The notes: generated by a model from the letters alone, not told the origin. 64,000 nt of DNA from Variovorax sp. HW608 (GCF_900090195.1 NZ_LT607803.1:1612001-1676000); one strand, 5' to 3'. Positions 1-9,442 are shown, numbered from the stretch's first letter. Numbers and translations are program-made.

Positions 1-528
1 GCGTTGGGCAGAGACCAGTTCGGGGCTGTAGACCTCGAACAGCGGCTGGCCCTTGGCCACCGGCTGGCCGGTCGCATTGATGTGCAGGCGCTCGACGTAA
101 CCTTCGAACTTCGGCGAGATCATCGACACGCGCCGCTCGTCGGGCTCGACCCGGCCGGAGGCGCGGACCGCTCGGCCTAACGGACGCAGCGTGGCGGCCT
201 CGGTTCGCACACCCAGCTTCTGGACCTTCTCGGTGCTGATGCGAACGAGGTTGGCCGAATTGGGATCGGAGGCGGGCTCCTCGCCCTCGTAGACTGGGAT
301 GTAGTCCATCCCCATCGGATCCTTCCTGGGCGTGGGCGAGGTGTCGGGCAGGCCCATCGGATTGCGGTAGTAGAGGAGCTTGCGCGGCGCGGAGGCCGGG
401 CCCGAAGCTGGGTCGGCCGTCGAGGCGACCACGACGGCCGGTGCTCGCCCGTGCGAGCCCAGCGCGTAGCCGCCAATCCCGACGGCCGCCAGCAGGATCA
501 CGAGCAGGATGGCGTTGGTGTTCTTCAC
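1..528 (-). CDS. cusB: CusB-type RND efflux periplasmic adaptor (3' end outside window)
   Basis: This is the N-terminal 176 codons of a membrane-fusion adaptor that links an inner-membrane RND pump to an outer-membrane channel for Cu/Ag export. It starts with GTG at 528, behind a GGGAGAAG ribosome site; the GTG shares bases with the TGA of the upstream TolC gene (GTGA overlap), so the two are translationally coupled. Residues 1-20 form a membrane anchor or signal segment. Residues of about 45-70 contain the heavy-metal-binding motif of CusB proteins (YYRNPMG ... KDPMGMDYIPVY). The barrel-sandwich start (VRASGRVEPDERR) follows. The RND pump gene should lie beyond the left edge. Family is clear; exact metal is inferred from the motif. 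Confidence 0.9.
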   Translation of the reverse strand, partial: MKNTNAILLVILLAAVGIGGYALGSHGRAPAVVVASTADPASGPASAPRKLLYYRNPMGLPDTSPTPRKDPMGMDYIPVYEGEEPASDPNSANLVRISTEKVQKLGVRTEAATLRPLGRAVRASGRVEPDERRVSMISPKFEGYVERLHINATGQPVAKGQPLFEVYSPELVSAQR

Positions 529-1835
529 AGATCTTCTCCCACGATACGTTCGAGCTCGGTCAGGCGTACCTGCGCCTCGACCTGTGCCTTGAGCCGGTCG
601 GCCTTGGCCTTGCGAATCTGTCTCTGCGCTTCCAGCAGGGTCGCGAAGTCGACCCTGCCGTTCTCGTACGCCGCCAGCGCCGAGCGGAAGCTCAGCTCCG
701 TCTGCGGCAGCAATTGCGTGCCGATCAGGGCCTCGCTGCGGCGCGCGGCGTCCAGGCCGGCGAGGTTCTCGCCCAGCTCGCCCAGCAGCTGCGCCTGCAG
801 CGCCTGGGTGCGCGCGAGCTGGGCGCTGACAATGGCCTCGGCTTCGCGCTCCTGGGAGCGCCGCGTTTCCCGCTGCAGCGGGATGTTCATCTCGACCATC
901 AGGCCCCAGGTGGTGATGCGCGAGCCCATCTGCGTCGGCACGATGCCGACCTGGATGTCGGGGTAGCGGTTGCGCAGCGTCAGCTCGCGATTGCTCTGCG
1001 CGCCGCGCAGCCGCGCTTCCTCGGCCGCCACGGCGGGGTTGGTCGCGCGCGCACGTTGCTCCAGCGCGCCAGCATCGAAGGTGGTCGCCGCGGGCAAGGG
1101 TCTCAGGGCCTGCGGCTCGGCCAGGGCGGCACCGGCGTCACGGGCCAGCAAGGCATTGAGCCTGGCGGCGGCCTGGCGCTTGTCGGCGTCCAGGCTGATC
1201 AGCTCGGTGCGGACCGTGGTCTGCTCGACCTGCGCCCGGATCGCGTCCTGCTGTGCCGCCAGGCCGCCGGTATAGCGGGCCTGGGCGATCTGCTCCATGC
1301 GCGCCAGCAGGTCCAGCACCTCGCGCGTGATCCGCTCGGTGCCAGCCGCGAGAAAGTATTGCGCGTAGGCCACCTTCACCTTGCCCGCCAGCTCGTTCCA
1401 GGTGACTCCCGCGCGCGCCGAGGCCTGCTGCGCGTCGGCCGCCGCCACGTCACGCCGCAGATCGCGCTTGCCCCACAGCGGGATAGGTTGCATGAGCGTG
1501 TACTTGGTATCGCCCACTTTCGACGGGAGCAGGCTGGGGGGGTTCGAGGAGCCATAGTTGTTGATGTTTTCCAGCTCGACGCGCAGCACCGGGTCGGGCA
1601 AGGCGCCGGCCGGCTGGATGCGCTCGTTCGCGGCGTCGGCTTCGTGACGCATGGCCGCCAGCTCGGGGTTCTGGGCTCGCGCGAAGTCGAGCAGCCCGGC
1701 GAGATCGGAGCCCAGTTCGCCCGCGATGGCCGGCGAGCCAGACAGCGCGGCAAGGCTCGTCGCGAGCGCCGCAACGAGACGGGTTGTGCGTTTCACGTAA
1801 GTTGCGTGTGTTGTGCGTGGGGATCGGTGCGGCAT
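525..1835 (-). CDS. cusC: TolC-family outer-membrane efflux channel (CusC-like)
   Basis: A 436-residue TolC-family protein that would form the outer-membrane exit duct of the cus-type pump encoded next to it. ATG at 1835 has a GGAGG site eight bases upstream. A GTG at 1796 would give a tighter signal peptide (basic start, hydrophobic stretch, cleavage near SPAIAG), so the exact start is open. The protein has the two long alpha-helical repeats of the family, with abundant Ala, Arg, Gln and Glu, and the usual internal repeat. The order CusC then CusB is that of metal RND operons. No lipobox cysteine is visible, unlike E. coli CusC. Confidence 0.87.
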   Translation of the reverse strand: MPHRSPRTTHATYVKRTTRLVAALATSLAALSGSPAIAGELGSDLAGLLDFARAQNPELAAMRHEADAANERIQPAGALPDPVLRVELENINNYGSSNPPSLLPSKVGDTKYTLMQPIPLWGKRDLRRDVAAADAQQASARAGVTWNELAGKVKVAYAQYFLAAGTERITREVLDLLARMEQIAQARYTGGLAAQQDAIRAQVEQTTVRTELISLDADKRQAAARLNALLARDAGAALAEPQALRPLPAATTFDAGALEQRARATNPAVAAEEARLRGAQSNRELTLRNRYPDIQVGIVPTQMGSRITTWGLMVEMNIPLQRETRRSQEREAEAIVSAQLARTQALQAQLLGELGENLAGLDAARRSEALIGTQLLPQTELSFRSALAAYENGRVDFATLLEAQRQIRKAKADRLKAQVEAQVRLTELERIVGEDL

Positions 1836-2141
1836 CTCGGCCTCCGTTCTTCTTCGGTGTGAGCGCGGCGGCTCAGAGGTAGGCGGTGCGAGGCCGCGCT
1901 TTCAGCAGCCAAACGCGGCAGTGGCGCCGATCGCGGGCAAGGACGAACCGAAGCAGCAATGTGCACTTCATGGTGGACTCCGAAAGGTCGATCGAACAGC
2001 TGCGGCAACACGGGCGGCGCACCGTCAGGTCAATGGAAGGCCCTGGAGGGCCAGGCGCTTCGCGACGCAGCGGCTAGCAGCCGGCGAGGCAATGGGCTCG
2101 GCGCGGCATCCCAGGACGGGAGCGCGGCACGAGTGGACGCT
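1836..2141. other. Intergenic, 306 bases, no gene seen
   Basis: The stretch between the small Cys-rich gene and cusC contains only short overlapping reading frames without recognisable protein features or good ribosome sites. It probably carries the cusC leader, but I cannot point to a promoter. Confidence 0.4.
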
Positions 2142-2603
2142 TCATAGCGTCAGGCGCAGATAGGCGATGGGGATGGAAATGCGCGCCTGTAGGGGTGGCG
2201 CGCCGTCGGGTCTGTCGTGAACGCGAGGCTCCGGATCGACTACGGCAAGGGCCATCGTCGGCACGACGGCGATGCCAAGGGCGGGCCAGGGATCGAACGC
2301 CTGCTTGGCAGTCGGCACGCTCGAGGACTCGTCGACGCAGAACTTGGCACAGGAGCCTTGCGAGATCCCGGTCGAATCCTCGTCGGGGCACTCGGGGCAG
2401 CCGCCATTGTGATCACCCGGTGTCGGCTGCACCGCCGCGGTGCTGCCCATCGTGCCTGCAGCCGGCATCGATTGAGGCGCAATCACGCACGCATTGACGA
2501 TGCCCATGGCGAGCGCAAACAGCCAGACGAGCAGCACCTTGGCTGACAGTCGGCGTATGCGGATGGGTTGGGCAAACATCTTGAACTGGTTGACTGATCG
2601 CAT
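2142..2603 (-). CDS. Small exported or membrane-anchored Cys-rich protein of unknown function
   Basis: A 153-residue protein. A hydrophobic segment at about residues 22-40 (VLLVWLFALAMGIVNACV) looks like a signal peptide or anchor. It is followed by a Cys cluster (CPECPDED, then SCAKFCVDESS) at about 70-95. Small proteins with this layout occur beside copper efflux genes in related bacteria and are usually left unnamed. The four clustered cysteines and position directly upstream of cusCB suggest periplasmic metal binding, which is inference. ATG at 2603 has only a weak GGCGAG upstream. Confidence 0.6.
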   Translation of the reverse strand: MRSVNQFKMFAQPIRIRRLSAKVLLVWLFALAMGIVNACVIAPQSMPAAGTMGSTAAVQPTPGDHNGGCPECPDEDSTGISQGSCAKFCVDESSSVPTAKQAFDPWPALGIAVVPTMALAVVDPEPRVHDRPDGAPPLQARISIPIAYLRLTL

Positions 2604-2714
2604 TCTCGCCTGCGCCGCTGCCTCTGCGCCTTGATGTGTCTCAATCTCGCCAGTCTCGCTCTGACGCTCGGCGCCCCCTCGGGCCCCGTCGCCCGGCGGT
2701 CAGCCTGCGCATGG

Positions 2715-4040
2715 TCATGGCTCCTGCGAAGATCTGGAAGGCTGCGATCGAGGTGGAGGGTTCGGAAGGGCCAGCTCGGCACCCTGGAGCAGCCACGACG
2801 CCGGACGTACAAGAAGCAGCGCCAGCGTTGCAAGCAACGGTACCGCGAGCCACACGAAGCTGAGTTGAGCGACGGCACCGAACAGCCAGCCGGCGGCTAC
2901 CGAGCCGATCGTCTGGCCGAAGCCCGCCGCGAAGGCCAGTCCGCCCATGGTCGCGCCCAGCCGGTGCCGGGACGCCCCGGCGGCGAGGAAGGAGATGGTC
3001 GGCAACACCAGCCCAGTACCGGCCGCCGTCAGGCTCACGCCGAGGAACATCCAGGCATCGCTGCCATGCTGGGCAAGCATGGCAAGGCCGGCGATCGCGA
3101 GTACGAGCCCGGCGGCAAGAATGCCCCGGCCGGCTGTACGCTCGAGCAAGCCCGTGAAGAACAATAAGGCGTTGATCCCCAGCATCACGAGGCTGCATTC
3201 GACAAACATCAGCGAGATCTCGCGCGGCGAAACCGTCGGGTGCTGCTGCCCTTGAAGCACGATGCCCAGTTCGAAGCCGGCCAGCACGAACATGACGGTA
3301 CCGTTCAATGCCCACAGCGCCAGCGCGCGGCGTTTGTCGTCCGCTTGCGGCAGCGCCGGTTCCACCTCGACGACCGGCGCGAGAGTGCTCGGGAGCGACG
3401 TGGCGAGTCCCAGCATCATCACACCGCCCAGCACGACCGACAGCACGATGACGAGATCGGTTGGCGGGAACGAGCCCACGCCGAGGACGACCAGCGCCGC
3501 GGACAATCTGTCGCTGACTGCGTTGAGACCAGGGCCGAACAGAAAGCCCAGGAGTGACATCGCGCCGAGCCAAGCGAACCGCTTCGCGCGACGTTCTCGC
3601 GGCGTGTGCTCGGCCACCAGGGCCGGAATGACCGGCACGACAGCTGCCACGAAGAAACCCGTCGCAGCGCGCATCGCATAGATGCCCGCGAGGCCGGTCC
3701 ACTCGGGACGCAGCAGGGGCAGCAAGCTGAACACGTAGCCGACCAAGCCGCTGAGCAGGACTCGCCGGCGCCCGACGCGATCGGATGCGATGCCCCAAAG
3801 GGGCGCGCCGACCAGCACCCCCGCAGTGTAGGCACCGCTGAGCAGCCCGACGTGGCGCGCTATCTCCGCCTTGGCGTCACCCACCATCAACGGTTCCAGC
3901 CAGATGGGCAGCAGTGGCATCAGCCCCCCGTAGCCTGCCGAGACGACGAACACGGCAGCGGCCAGCCAACCGAGCTGCCAGCGTCCGAGCGCGTTGGGAC
4001 CGGTCGACGGGAGGTCGATTGCTTCGATGCGGTTCGTCAT
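2715..4040 (-). CDS. MFS transporter, probable efflux
   Basis: A 441-residue major facilitator with about twelve hydrophobic segments. The loop 2-3 signature reads ASDRVGRRRVLLSG (about residues 84-97), and a central polar loop (about 215-235) divides the halves. It lies 90 bases downstream of the P-type ATPase and probably belongs to the same leftward operon. The substrate is not readable; the neighbours suggest metal, metal chelate or drug export. The C-terminal tail is proline- and serine-rich (NPPPRSQPSRSSQEP). Confidence 0.8.
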   Translation of the reverse strand: MTNRIEAIDLPSTGPNALGRWQLGWLAAAVFVVSAGYGGLMPLLPIWLEPLMVGDAKAEIARHVGLLSGAYTAGVLVGAPLWGIASDRVGRRRVLLSGLVGYVFSLLPLLRPEWTGLAGIYAMRAATGFFVAAVVPVIPALVAEHTPRERRAKRFAWLGAMSLLGFLFGPGLNAVSDRLSAALVVLGVGSFPPTDLVIVLSVVLGGVMMLGLATSLPSTLAPVVEVEPALPQADDKRRALALWALNGTVMFVLAGFELGIVLQGQQHPTVSPREISLMFVECSLVMLGINALLFFTGLLERTAGRGILAAGLVLAIAGLAMLAQHGSDAWMFLGVSLTAAGTGLVLPTISFLAAGASRHRLGATMGGLAFAAGFGQTIGSVAAGWLFGAVAQLSFVWLAVPLLATLALLLVRPASWLLQGAELALPNPPPRSQPSRSSQEP

Positions 4041-4130
4041 GGTGTCCCGCAGGGTGTCAGACGACGAGTCGCAGGCTCACACAGGTCGAGTTCGTGCCCT
4101 TGCCGGCGCCGTCCTCATGCCGCCATTGGC

Positions 4131-6593
4131 TCAGGCGCTGGCCCCCTGGCCGTGGGCGGCAGGTGTTGGTGCAACGGCATCCGCGCTCGCGCGGCGGATG
4201 CCCGCGAGCTTGGTGCGCTTGAGCATCAGCGCGTTGAGTGCGACGATGGCCGAGCTGCCGGACATCGACAGGGCGGCGACCTCCGGCGACAGCGTGAACG
4301 GGTAGAACACGCCGGCGGCGAGCGGGAAAGCGATCAGGTTGTATCCCACGGCCCACCAGAGGTTCTGGTGCATCTTGCGCAGCGTCGCTCGCGACAGCTC
4401 GATCGCCCCGACCACGTCGAACGGATCGCTCTTCATCAGCACGACCTGGGCGCTTTCCATCGCCACGTCGGTGCCGGCGCCAATCGCGAAACCCACGTCG
4501 GCCTGCGTCAGGGCCGGGGCGTCGTTGATGCCGTCGCCAACCATGCCCACCTTGTGCCCCTGGCTCTGCAGTTCCTGGACCTTCGTGGCCTTCTGCCCGG
4601 GCAGCACGTCCGCGAGCACGATGTCGATGCCGAGTTCCTTGCCGATGCGTTCCGCGGTCGCCTGGTTGTCGCCGGTGAGCATCGCCACCTTGACGCCGCG
4701 CTCTTGCAACTTGGCGATCGTCGCCTTGGACGTGGGGCGCACCGCGTCGGCGATGGCGATCAGCCCGATCAGCCTGCCGGCGCGGGAAACGTGGACAACC
4801 GTGCGCCCGCCGCCTTGCAGGCGCGCCGCCTCGGCAGCCAGCGCGTCGAGGGCGACGCCCTCGGCATCCATCAGCTTGCGGTTGCCTAGAAGGACCCTGT
4901 CTCCACCGATCGACGCTCTTGCACCCTGGCCGTCGATATTGGCGAAATCCGAGGCTGTCTCCGCGAAGTCGGTCCCGGCGCGCTTGAGCACCGCGAGCGC
5001 CAGCGGGTGCTCAGAGAACTTCTCAACCGCCGCCGCGGTGGACAGCAGCTCGGCCTCGGTTACGCCGGGCGCCGGCACCATCTCGACGACGTCCGGCTGG
5101 CCGAGTGTCAGCGTGCCGGTCTTGTCGAACACTATTACGGTGAGCTTGGTCGCGTTCTCCAGCGCAGCCGCGTTCTTGAACAGGATGCCGTTCATCGCGC
5201 CGAGGCCGGTGCCGACCATGATCGCCATGGGCGTGGCCAGCCCGAGGGCGTCGGGGCAGGCGATGACGAACACCGTGATCGTCAGCGTCAACGCGAACAG
5301 CAGTGTCTGTCCCAGCACCCAGAACCAGACCGCAAACGTCAGCAGACCGATCGCGATGGCCGCCAGGACCAGCCATTGCGAGGCCTGGTCGGCCAGCAGT
5401 TGCCCGGGAGCCTTCGAGTTCTGTGCCTCCTGTACCAGCTTGACGATCTGCGCGAGCGCCGTGTCGGCACCGACCTTGGTTGCCTGGTAGCTGAAGCTGC
5501 CGCTCTTGTTGATCGTCGCGCCGATGACCGCGTCGCCGATGACCTTCTTCACCGGCATCGATTCGCCGGTCAGCATCGATTCGTCGACCTGCGAAGCGCC
5601 TTCCGTGATCTTCCCGTCGACCGGGATCTTGTCACCCGGCTTGATGACCACTGTCTCGCCGGCGAGCACCTCGGCCGTCGGAACCTTCGTCTCGACGCCG
5701 TTACGAAGCACTGTGGCCATCGGTGGGGCCAGGTCCATCAGTGCGCGGATCGCATCCGAAGCGCCGGCTCGTGCCCGCATCTCGAGCCAATGGCCGAGCA
5801 GAATGAAGACGAGCAGCACGGCAGCGGCCTCGTAGAAGACTTCGCCTTCGTAGAGGAAGGTCGCGCCGGCGCTGAAGACGTAGCCCGTGCCGACGGACAG
5901 CACGACCAGTGTTGCCATGTTGGCGACCCGGTTGCGAGCCGCACGCCACGCTGCAACGAAGAACGGCCATCCCGGATAGGCGATCGCGCCGGTGGCAACG
6001 ATGAACAGGAACAGATTGCGGTCCAGTCCGAAGGGCGTGGCGAACTCGCCGATCATCTTGCCCATCGGCGAATAGAGGAACACCGGTATCGCGAAGACCA
6101 GTGCGACCAGGAAGCGGTTGCGCATGTCGTTGGCCATGTCCTGCATCGACATGCCGGGCGCGTGGCCCATGTCGTGCATCATGTCGCTCATCTGATGCCC
6201 GGCGTCAGTGGCATGGCCAGCATGCCCGGCGTGTGCGGTGGTCGGCTTCGCCGGGGCGGCCGATGGGCCTGCATAACCGGCGTGACCGGCATGCGCGCCG
6301 TGTCCTGCGTGTGGGCCGAGAGCAATTTGCGCACCGTTCGCATGCCGGTGCCCATCGGGAGAGCAGACATACGAGGGCAGCATCTCGCCTCGGCAGTGGT
6401 AGCCGCACTCGACGATGCGCTGGCGGATGGCCTCGATCGTGACCTTGGATTCGTCGTAGTGGACGGTGGCGCTGCCGGCCACATAGTTGACGTCGACGTG
6501 GGAGACGCCCGGCAGGGATGCGATCTGTCGCTGCACGCCCACGGCGCTCAGGCTCGACACCAGATCGCCGACTTCAACGGTGGTTGATTTCAT
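4131..6593 (-). CDS. Heavy-metal P1B-type ATPase with CPD motif and His-rich N-terminus
   Basis: An 820-residue metal-exporting P-type ATPase. ATG 6593 was chosen over an upstream in-frame ATG because GGAAGG lies just before it and the protein then starts with an HMA-like fold (residues 1-66). That domain has no CxxC. Residues 81-155 form a His/Met-rich arm with repeated HAGH. Core motifs are intact: TGES (342-345), catalytic DKTGT (490-494), SEHP (527-530), GDGINDAP (686-693). The transmembrane metal motif is [10 protein letters not shown] (446 on), not the CPC of Cu(I) pumps or the CPH of CopB. The ppk2 gene ends 19 bases upstream. It exports a metal, probably copper or another transition metal; specificity is uncertain because of the CPD. 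Confidence 0.88.
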   Translation of the reverse strand: MKSTTVEVGDLVSSLSAVGVQRQIASLPGVSHVDVNYVAGSATVHYDESKVTIEAIRQRIVECGYHCRGEMLPSYVCSPDGHRHANGAQIALGPHAGHGAHAGHAGYAGPSAAPAKPTTAHAGHAGHATDAGHQMSDMMHDMGHAPGMSMQDMANDMRNRFLVALVFAIPVFLYSPMGKMIGEFATPFGLDRNLFLFIVATGAIAYPGWPFFVAAWRAARNRVANMATLVVLSVGTGYVFSAGATFLYEGEVFYEAAAVLLVFILLGHWLEMRARAGASDAIRALMDLAPPMATVLRNGVETKVPTAEVLAGETVVIKPGDKIPVDGKITEGASQVDESMLTGESMPVKKVIGDAVIGATINKSGSFSYQATKVGADTALAQIVKLVQEAQNSKAPGQLLADQASQWLVLAAIAIGLLTFAVWFWVLGQTLLFALTLTITVFVIACPDALGLATPMAIMVGTGLGAMNGILFKNAAALENATKLTVIVFDKTGTLTLGQPDVVEMVPAPGVTEAELLSTAAAVEKFSEHPLALAVLKRAGTDFAETASDFANIDGQGARASIGGDRVLLGNRKLMDAEGVALDALAAEAARLQGGGRTVVHVSRAGRLIGLIAIADAVRPTSKATIAKLQERGVKVAMLTGDNQATAERIGKELGIDIVLADVLPGQKATKVQELQSQGHKVGMVGDGINDAPALTQADVGFAIGAGTDVAMESAQVVLMKSDPFDVVGAIELSRATLRKMHQNLWWAVGYNLIAFPLAAGVFYPFTLSPEVAALSMSGSSAIVALNALMLKRTKLAGIRRASADAVAPTPAAHGQGASA

Positions 6594-6612
6594 GGGTGCC
6601 TTCCAGGGGGTA

Positions 6613-7458
6613 TCAACGAGCCAGACGTTCTGCTTTGATGCAGTCTGGCGAAAACTCGAACACGACATCCGAGTCGGCTCGCAAAAGCTTGTCCTTCTTG
6701 TCCGCGTAGTGCAACCGCGAGAGGATGTCGCGTATCAGGTTGAGCCGAGCGAGTCGCTTGTCGTCGGCGCGCACGATGTGCCAGGGAGCGACGGCGTTGT
6801 GTGTTCGCATCAGCATCTCGTCCCGCGCCAGCGAATACGCCTTCCAATGTTTGACAGCCACGGCATCGATCGGGCTCGTCTTCCACTGCTTGAGAGGGTC
6901 GCGGCGACGTTCGTCCAGGCGCTCGACTTGCTCGTTCTTGCTGATGTCCAGGTAGTACTTCAGCAGCTTGATGCCCGAGCGAACGATCATTTCCTCGAAC
7001 ATGGGCACCGACAGCATGAATTCCTCGTGTTGCGCCGGCGTGCAGAAGCCCATCACGCGTTCGACGCCGGCACGGTTGTACCAACTGCGGTTGAAGAGGA
7101 CGAGTTCTTCGGCGACAGGCAGGTGCGGCACATAGCGCTGAAAGTACCAACCGTTGCGTTCGCGGTCGGAGGGCTTGCCCAACGCGACCACACGGGTTTC
7201 GCGCGGACTGAGGTTTTCCACGATCCGCTTGATGCTTCCGTCCTTGCCGGCGGCGTCCCGGCCCTCGAGGAGGATGAGGATGCGGTCGCCGCACCCGATG
7301 AAGTGCCGCTGTAGCTTGACGAGTTCGATTTGCAGCAGGTGCAACTGGGCCTCGTAGTCCTCACGGCCGAGACTCTGGACTGCCGAGCCGTGATGGGTGT
7401 CTTGATGCGCTTGCGCATCTGCCTTGCCGCGTACTTCGGATTTCTTGGATCTTGCCAT
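6613..7458 (-). CDS. ppk2: Polyphosphate kinase 2
   Basis: A 281-residue PPK2-family enzyme that transfers phosphate between polyphosphate and nucleotides in the cytoplasm. The Walker A loop is GRDAAGKDG (66-74). The second signature, [16 protein letters not shown], lies at 122-137, and KYYLDIS follows. Length fits single-domain PPK2. An AGGGA ribosome site precedes ATG 7458, and the gene sits 11 bases after the methyltransferase stop and 19 bases before the ATPase, so these three are one operon. Having an ATP-regenerating or polyphosphate enzyme beside an ATP-driven metal pump suggests coupling between metal stress and polyphosphate; this is inference. Confidence 0.93.
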   Translation of the reverse strand: MARSKKSEVRGKADAQAHQDTHHGSAVQSLGREDYEAQLHLLQIELVKLQRHFIGCGDRILILLEGRDAAGKDGSIKRIVENLSPRETRVVALGKPSDRERNGWYFQRYVPHLPVAEELVLFNRSWYNRAGVERVMGFCTPAQHEEFMLSVPMFEEMIVRSGIKLLKYYLDISKNEQVERLDERRRDPLKQWKTSPIDAVAVKHWKAYSLARDEMLMRTHNAVAPWHIVRADDKRLARLNLIRDILSRLHYADKKDKLLRADSDVVFEFSPDCIKAERLAR

Positions 7459-7469
7459 GGTGTTCCCTG

Positions 7470-8126
7470 TCAGGTGCCGGCGCCCTCCCCGGGTTGCCTG
7501 AGAGATGGAAGGAAACGCGGCGTGCGCGCCGCGTAGGCATCGAACTCTGTTCCGAAGCTATCTCGCATGTCGGCCTCTTCCCTGATCGACAGTCGGGAGT
7601 ACATCCAGACCAGCATCGGAAACATCAGCAAGGTGAGCAGTGTCGGCCACTGCAACAGGAATCCGAGCAGGATGGCAACGAACGCGACGTATTGTGGATG
7701 CCGGATGCGGGCATAGGGACCGCTGGTCGCGAGGCGTCCACTGCGCTGCGCGTGGTAGAGCACCTTCCACGCGCTGGACAGCAGCCAGAAGCCCCCGCCG
7801 ATGAAGGCGTAGCTCGCGATGTGCAGGGCGCTGAAGTGCGGATCGCCCTTCTCGCCGAGCAACGTCGACCAGAGGTGGCCGCTGTTGTGCGACAGCAGAT
7901 CGAGGTTCGGATACCGCGTCTGCAACCAGCCCGAGAGGAGATACAGCGTCAACGGGAAACCGTACATCTCCACGAACAGGGCAATGATGAAGGCGGCGAA
8001 GCTGCCGAACGTGCGCCAGTCGCGCGAGGTCTGAGGCCTGAAGAAGCTGAAGGCGAACATGATGAAGATCGCCGAGTTCAGGATGACGAGCATCCAGAGC
8101 CCATAGCCCGGTGCGTCGTGGCTCAT
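7470..8126 (-). CDS. Integral-membrane methyltransferase (isoprenylcysteine/phospholipid methyltransferase-like)
   Basis: A 218-residue membrane protein with about five hydrophobic segments. It carries the family signature GPYARIRHPQYVAF (about residues 143-156) and a downstream EEADMRDSFG segment, both known for SAM binding in the ICMT/PEMT-like superfamily. The methyl acceptor is unknown. It is the first long gene of the MerR-controlled leftward operon; AAAGG lies five bases before ATG 8126. Homologues are frequent in heavy-metal gene clusters, but no substrate is established from sequence. Confidence 0.8.
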   Translation of the reverse strand: MSHDAPGYGLWMLVILNSAIFIMFAFSFFRPQTSRDWRTFGSFAAFIIALFVEMYGFPLTLYLLSGWLQTRYPNLDLLSHNSGHLWSTLLGEKGDPHFSALHIASYAFIGGGFWLLSSAWKVLYHAQRSGRLATSGPYARIRHPQYVAFVAILLGFLLQWPTLLTLLMFPMLVWMYSRLSIREEADMRDSFGTEFDAYAARTPRFLPSLRQPGEGAGT

Positions 8127-8206
8127 GAAAACCTTTCAGGCGTGGCCTGCATGGCCCTCATCTGGGGGTCCGCGGCGCGGACCTGAAGACCTTCTGTGAC
8201 GGTCAT
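8123..8206 (-). CDS. Possible 27-residue leader peptide
   Basis: A very short frame starts with ATG 8206 after a good AGGAG site and ends in a TGA that overlaps the ATG of the membrane methyltransferase (ATGA overlap). No homology is recognised. It could couple translation of the operon. A different frame of the same DNA ends PPDEGHAGHA, which resembles the C-terminus of small His-rich metal-cluster proteins, so this may instead be the scar of a lost gene. Confidence 0.22.
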   Translation of the reverse strand: MTVTEGLQVRAADPQMRAMQATPERFS

Positions 8207-8271
8207 CTGATGCTCCTGCAGTTACGGTACGGTCGCGGTGTGAGCGCGGTGCGCCGATGAAGATGAGGAAA

Positions 8272-8302
8272 ATTACAACGCCGTAGTCGAAAACGGAGTC
8301 AA
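8272..8302 (-). promoter_or_regulatory. MerR-type promoter/operator with 19-base spacer
   Basis: On the minus strand a -35 TTGACT (8297-8302) and a -10 TGTAAT (8272-8277) are separated by 19 bases, the over-long spacing that MerR-family activators correct. The spacer contains the dyad CCGT-N8-ACGG, closely like the mer operator. It would drive the leftward operon starting at 8126 and is divergent from the MerR gene at 8412. Confidence 0.75.
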
Positions 8303-8349
8303 GACGCAAGTGATTGATTTTTATCGTAGCGCTCGCCATTGCTACGACA

Positions 8350-8363
8350 TTGATCCTGATCAA
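8350..8363. promoter_or_regulatory. Perfect FNR/Anr-type box
   Basis: TTGATCCTGATCAA matches the consensus TTGAT-N4-ATCAA exactly. It lies 49 bases before the merR start. Its centre is also about 91 bases upstream of the expected transcription start of the leftward MerR promoter, near a class I FNR spacing. This would link the cluster to oxygen limitation. Confidence 0.6.
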
Positions 8364-8411
8364 AGGGAGTCTGGTGTCAACTACGGGCTGCCGCGTTATC
8401 CTGAGATCGCA

Positions 8412-8876
8412 ATGAAGAAGATTGAAGATCCCGGTTTGGTCGCCACGGGTGATCGGTTGACGATCGGCCGACTCGCGAAGGCGGCGGGCGTCGGCGTGGA
8501 GACGATCCGTTACTACCAGAGTCGCGGTCTCTTGCCGGTTCCAAAGGCGGCGACCGGCTTCAGGCAGTATCCGATGTCGATGATCGATCGCATCGGCTTC
8601 ATCAAGCGCGCCCAGGATCTCGGGTTCTTGTTGGACGAGGTTGCTTCTCTCCTCGACCTTGAGGACGGGCGGAACCGTCGCGCGATCCAGACCGTAACCC
8701 GCCGACGCCTCGAGCAAATCAACGAAAAGCTGAGCGACCTCGAGCGCATGCGGTCGGCCCTGCGCGGCCTGCTCGACGAATGTGAGGTGACGGGCCATGC
8801 CCATCCGTGCCCCATCATCGCCGCCCTGCTTGGGCCGCCCCCGGCGGCGTCGCCGAGGGTGAATCGGCTCCGATAG
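8412..8876 (+). CDS. MerR-family metal-responsive regulator
   Basis: A 154-residue MerR-family activator. The winged helix (LTIGRLAKAAGVGVETIRYY, residues 16-35, then GFRQYP) is typical, followed by a dimerisation helix (about 85-118) and a C-terminal metal loop with C124 and C133. The nine-residue spacing matches Cys117/Cys126 of mercury MerR, but the position of Cys82 is Arg (DGRNRR, 85-90). The sensor is therefore not a canonical Hg(II) site. ATG 8412 is used because the frame upstream has no family similarity; the ribosome site is weak. It should control the divergent operon through the 19-base-spacer promoter. Confidence 0.85.
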   Translation: MKKIEDPGLVATGDRLTIGRLAKAAGVGVETIRYYQSRGLLPVPKAATGFRQYPMSMIDRIGFIKRAQDLGFLLDEVASLLDLEDGRNRRAIQTVTRRRLEQINEKLSDLERMRSALRGLLDECEVTGHAHPCPIIAALLGPPPAASPRVNRLR

Positions 8877-8938
8877 GCTCTCGAAGCCCGGGGCGGTTCA
8901 CTGATGTGTCGCGCGCCCTCCCCGGCGCCCGCGTACGC

Positions 8939-9331
8939 TTATACCGCCGCCAGTGCGCGCTGCAGGCGTTGCCGCACTTCGGTGGCAATCGGCTCGATGT
9001 CGTCGCGCTCGACCAAGCCCAAGACCGCCACGGGGTCCATTACCTCCACGAACGTACTGCCCTGCGGGTCGGTGCGTACCACCACGTTGCACGGAAGCAG
9101 CGCGCCGATCTGCGGTTCGGCTTCGAGCGCCTGGTGCGCGAACTGTGGATTGCAGGCCCCCAGAATTCGATAGGGCGGCATCTTCAGGCCGAGCTTCTTC
9201 TGCATCGTCGCGGCGACGTCGATGTCGGTGAGAACGCCGAAGCCTTCCTTGGCCAACTCCTGCGTCACACGAGCGATGGCCTCATCGTGGCTCAGTGCGA
9301 CGGTTCTTCCAAATGCGTACTTGGCAGGCAT
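8939..9331 (-). CDS. DUF302 domain protein
   Basis: A 130-residue protein matching the DUF302 family along its length: GFGVLTDIDV, then LGACNPQFAHQALEAEPQIG, then LLPCNVVVR. The internal cysteines (ACNP and PCNV) are family features. No signal peptide is visible, so it is probably cytoplasmic. ATG 9331 gives a normal domain start, whereas the longer frame to 9490 adds residues unlike the family. Function is unknown; DUF302 genes commonly neighbour metal or anaerobic-stress genes. An FNR-like site lies upstream at 9443-9456. Confidence 0.75.
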   Translation of the reverse strand: MPAKYAFGRTVALSHDEAIARVTQELAKEGFGVLTDIDVAATMQKKLGLKMPPYRILGACNPQFAHQALEAEPQIGALLPCNVVVRTDPQGSTFVEVMDPVAVLGLVERDDIEPIATEVRQRLQRALAAV

Positions 9332-9442
9332 GACATGGACTTTTGAACAAAGGGCGGAAAACAGTATGCACGCTCCATCTTCGGCCGGCTTGCGAAAGGT
9401 CAAGCGCGCGGGAGCGCGCTCGCACCACCGCCGCGCTCGGAC

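Noticed and set aside
441..1862. Long rightward open frame over the cusC gene
   Set aside because: Antisense shadow in high-GC DNA; cusC on the other strand has clear family features and a good ribosome site.
8136..8804. Minus-strand frame over the merR gene
   Set aside because: Shadow of merR. Only its last residues (PPDEGHAGHA) look protein-like and are mentioned with the leader-peptide entry.
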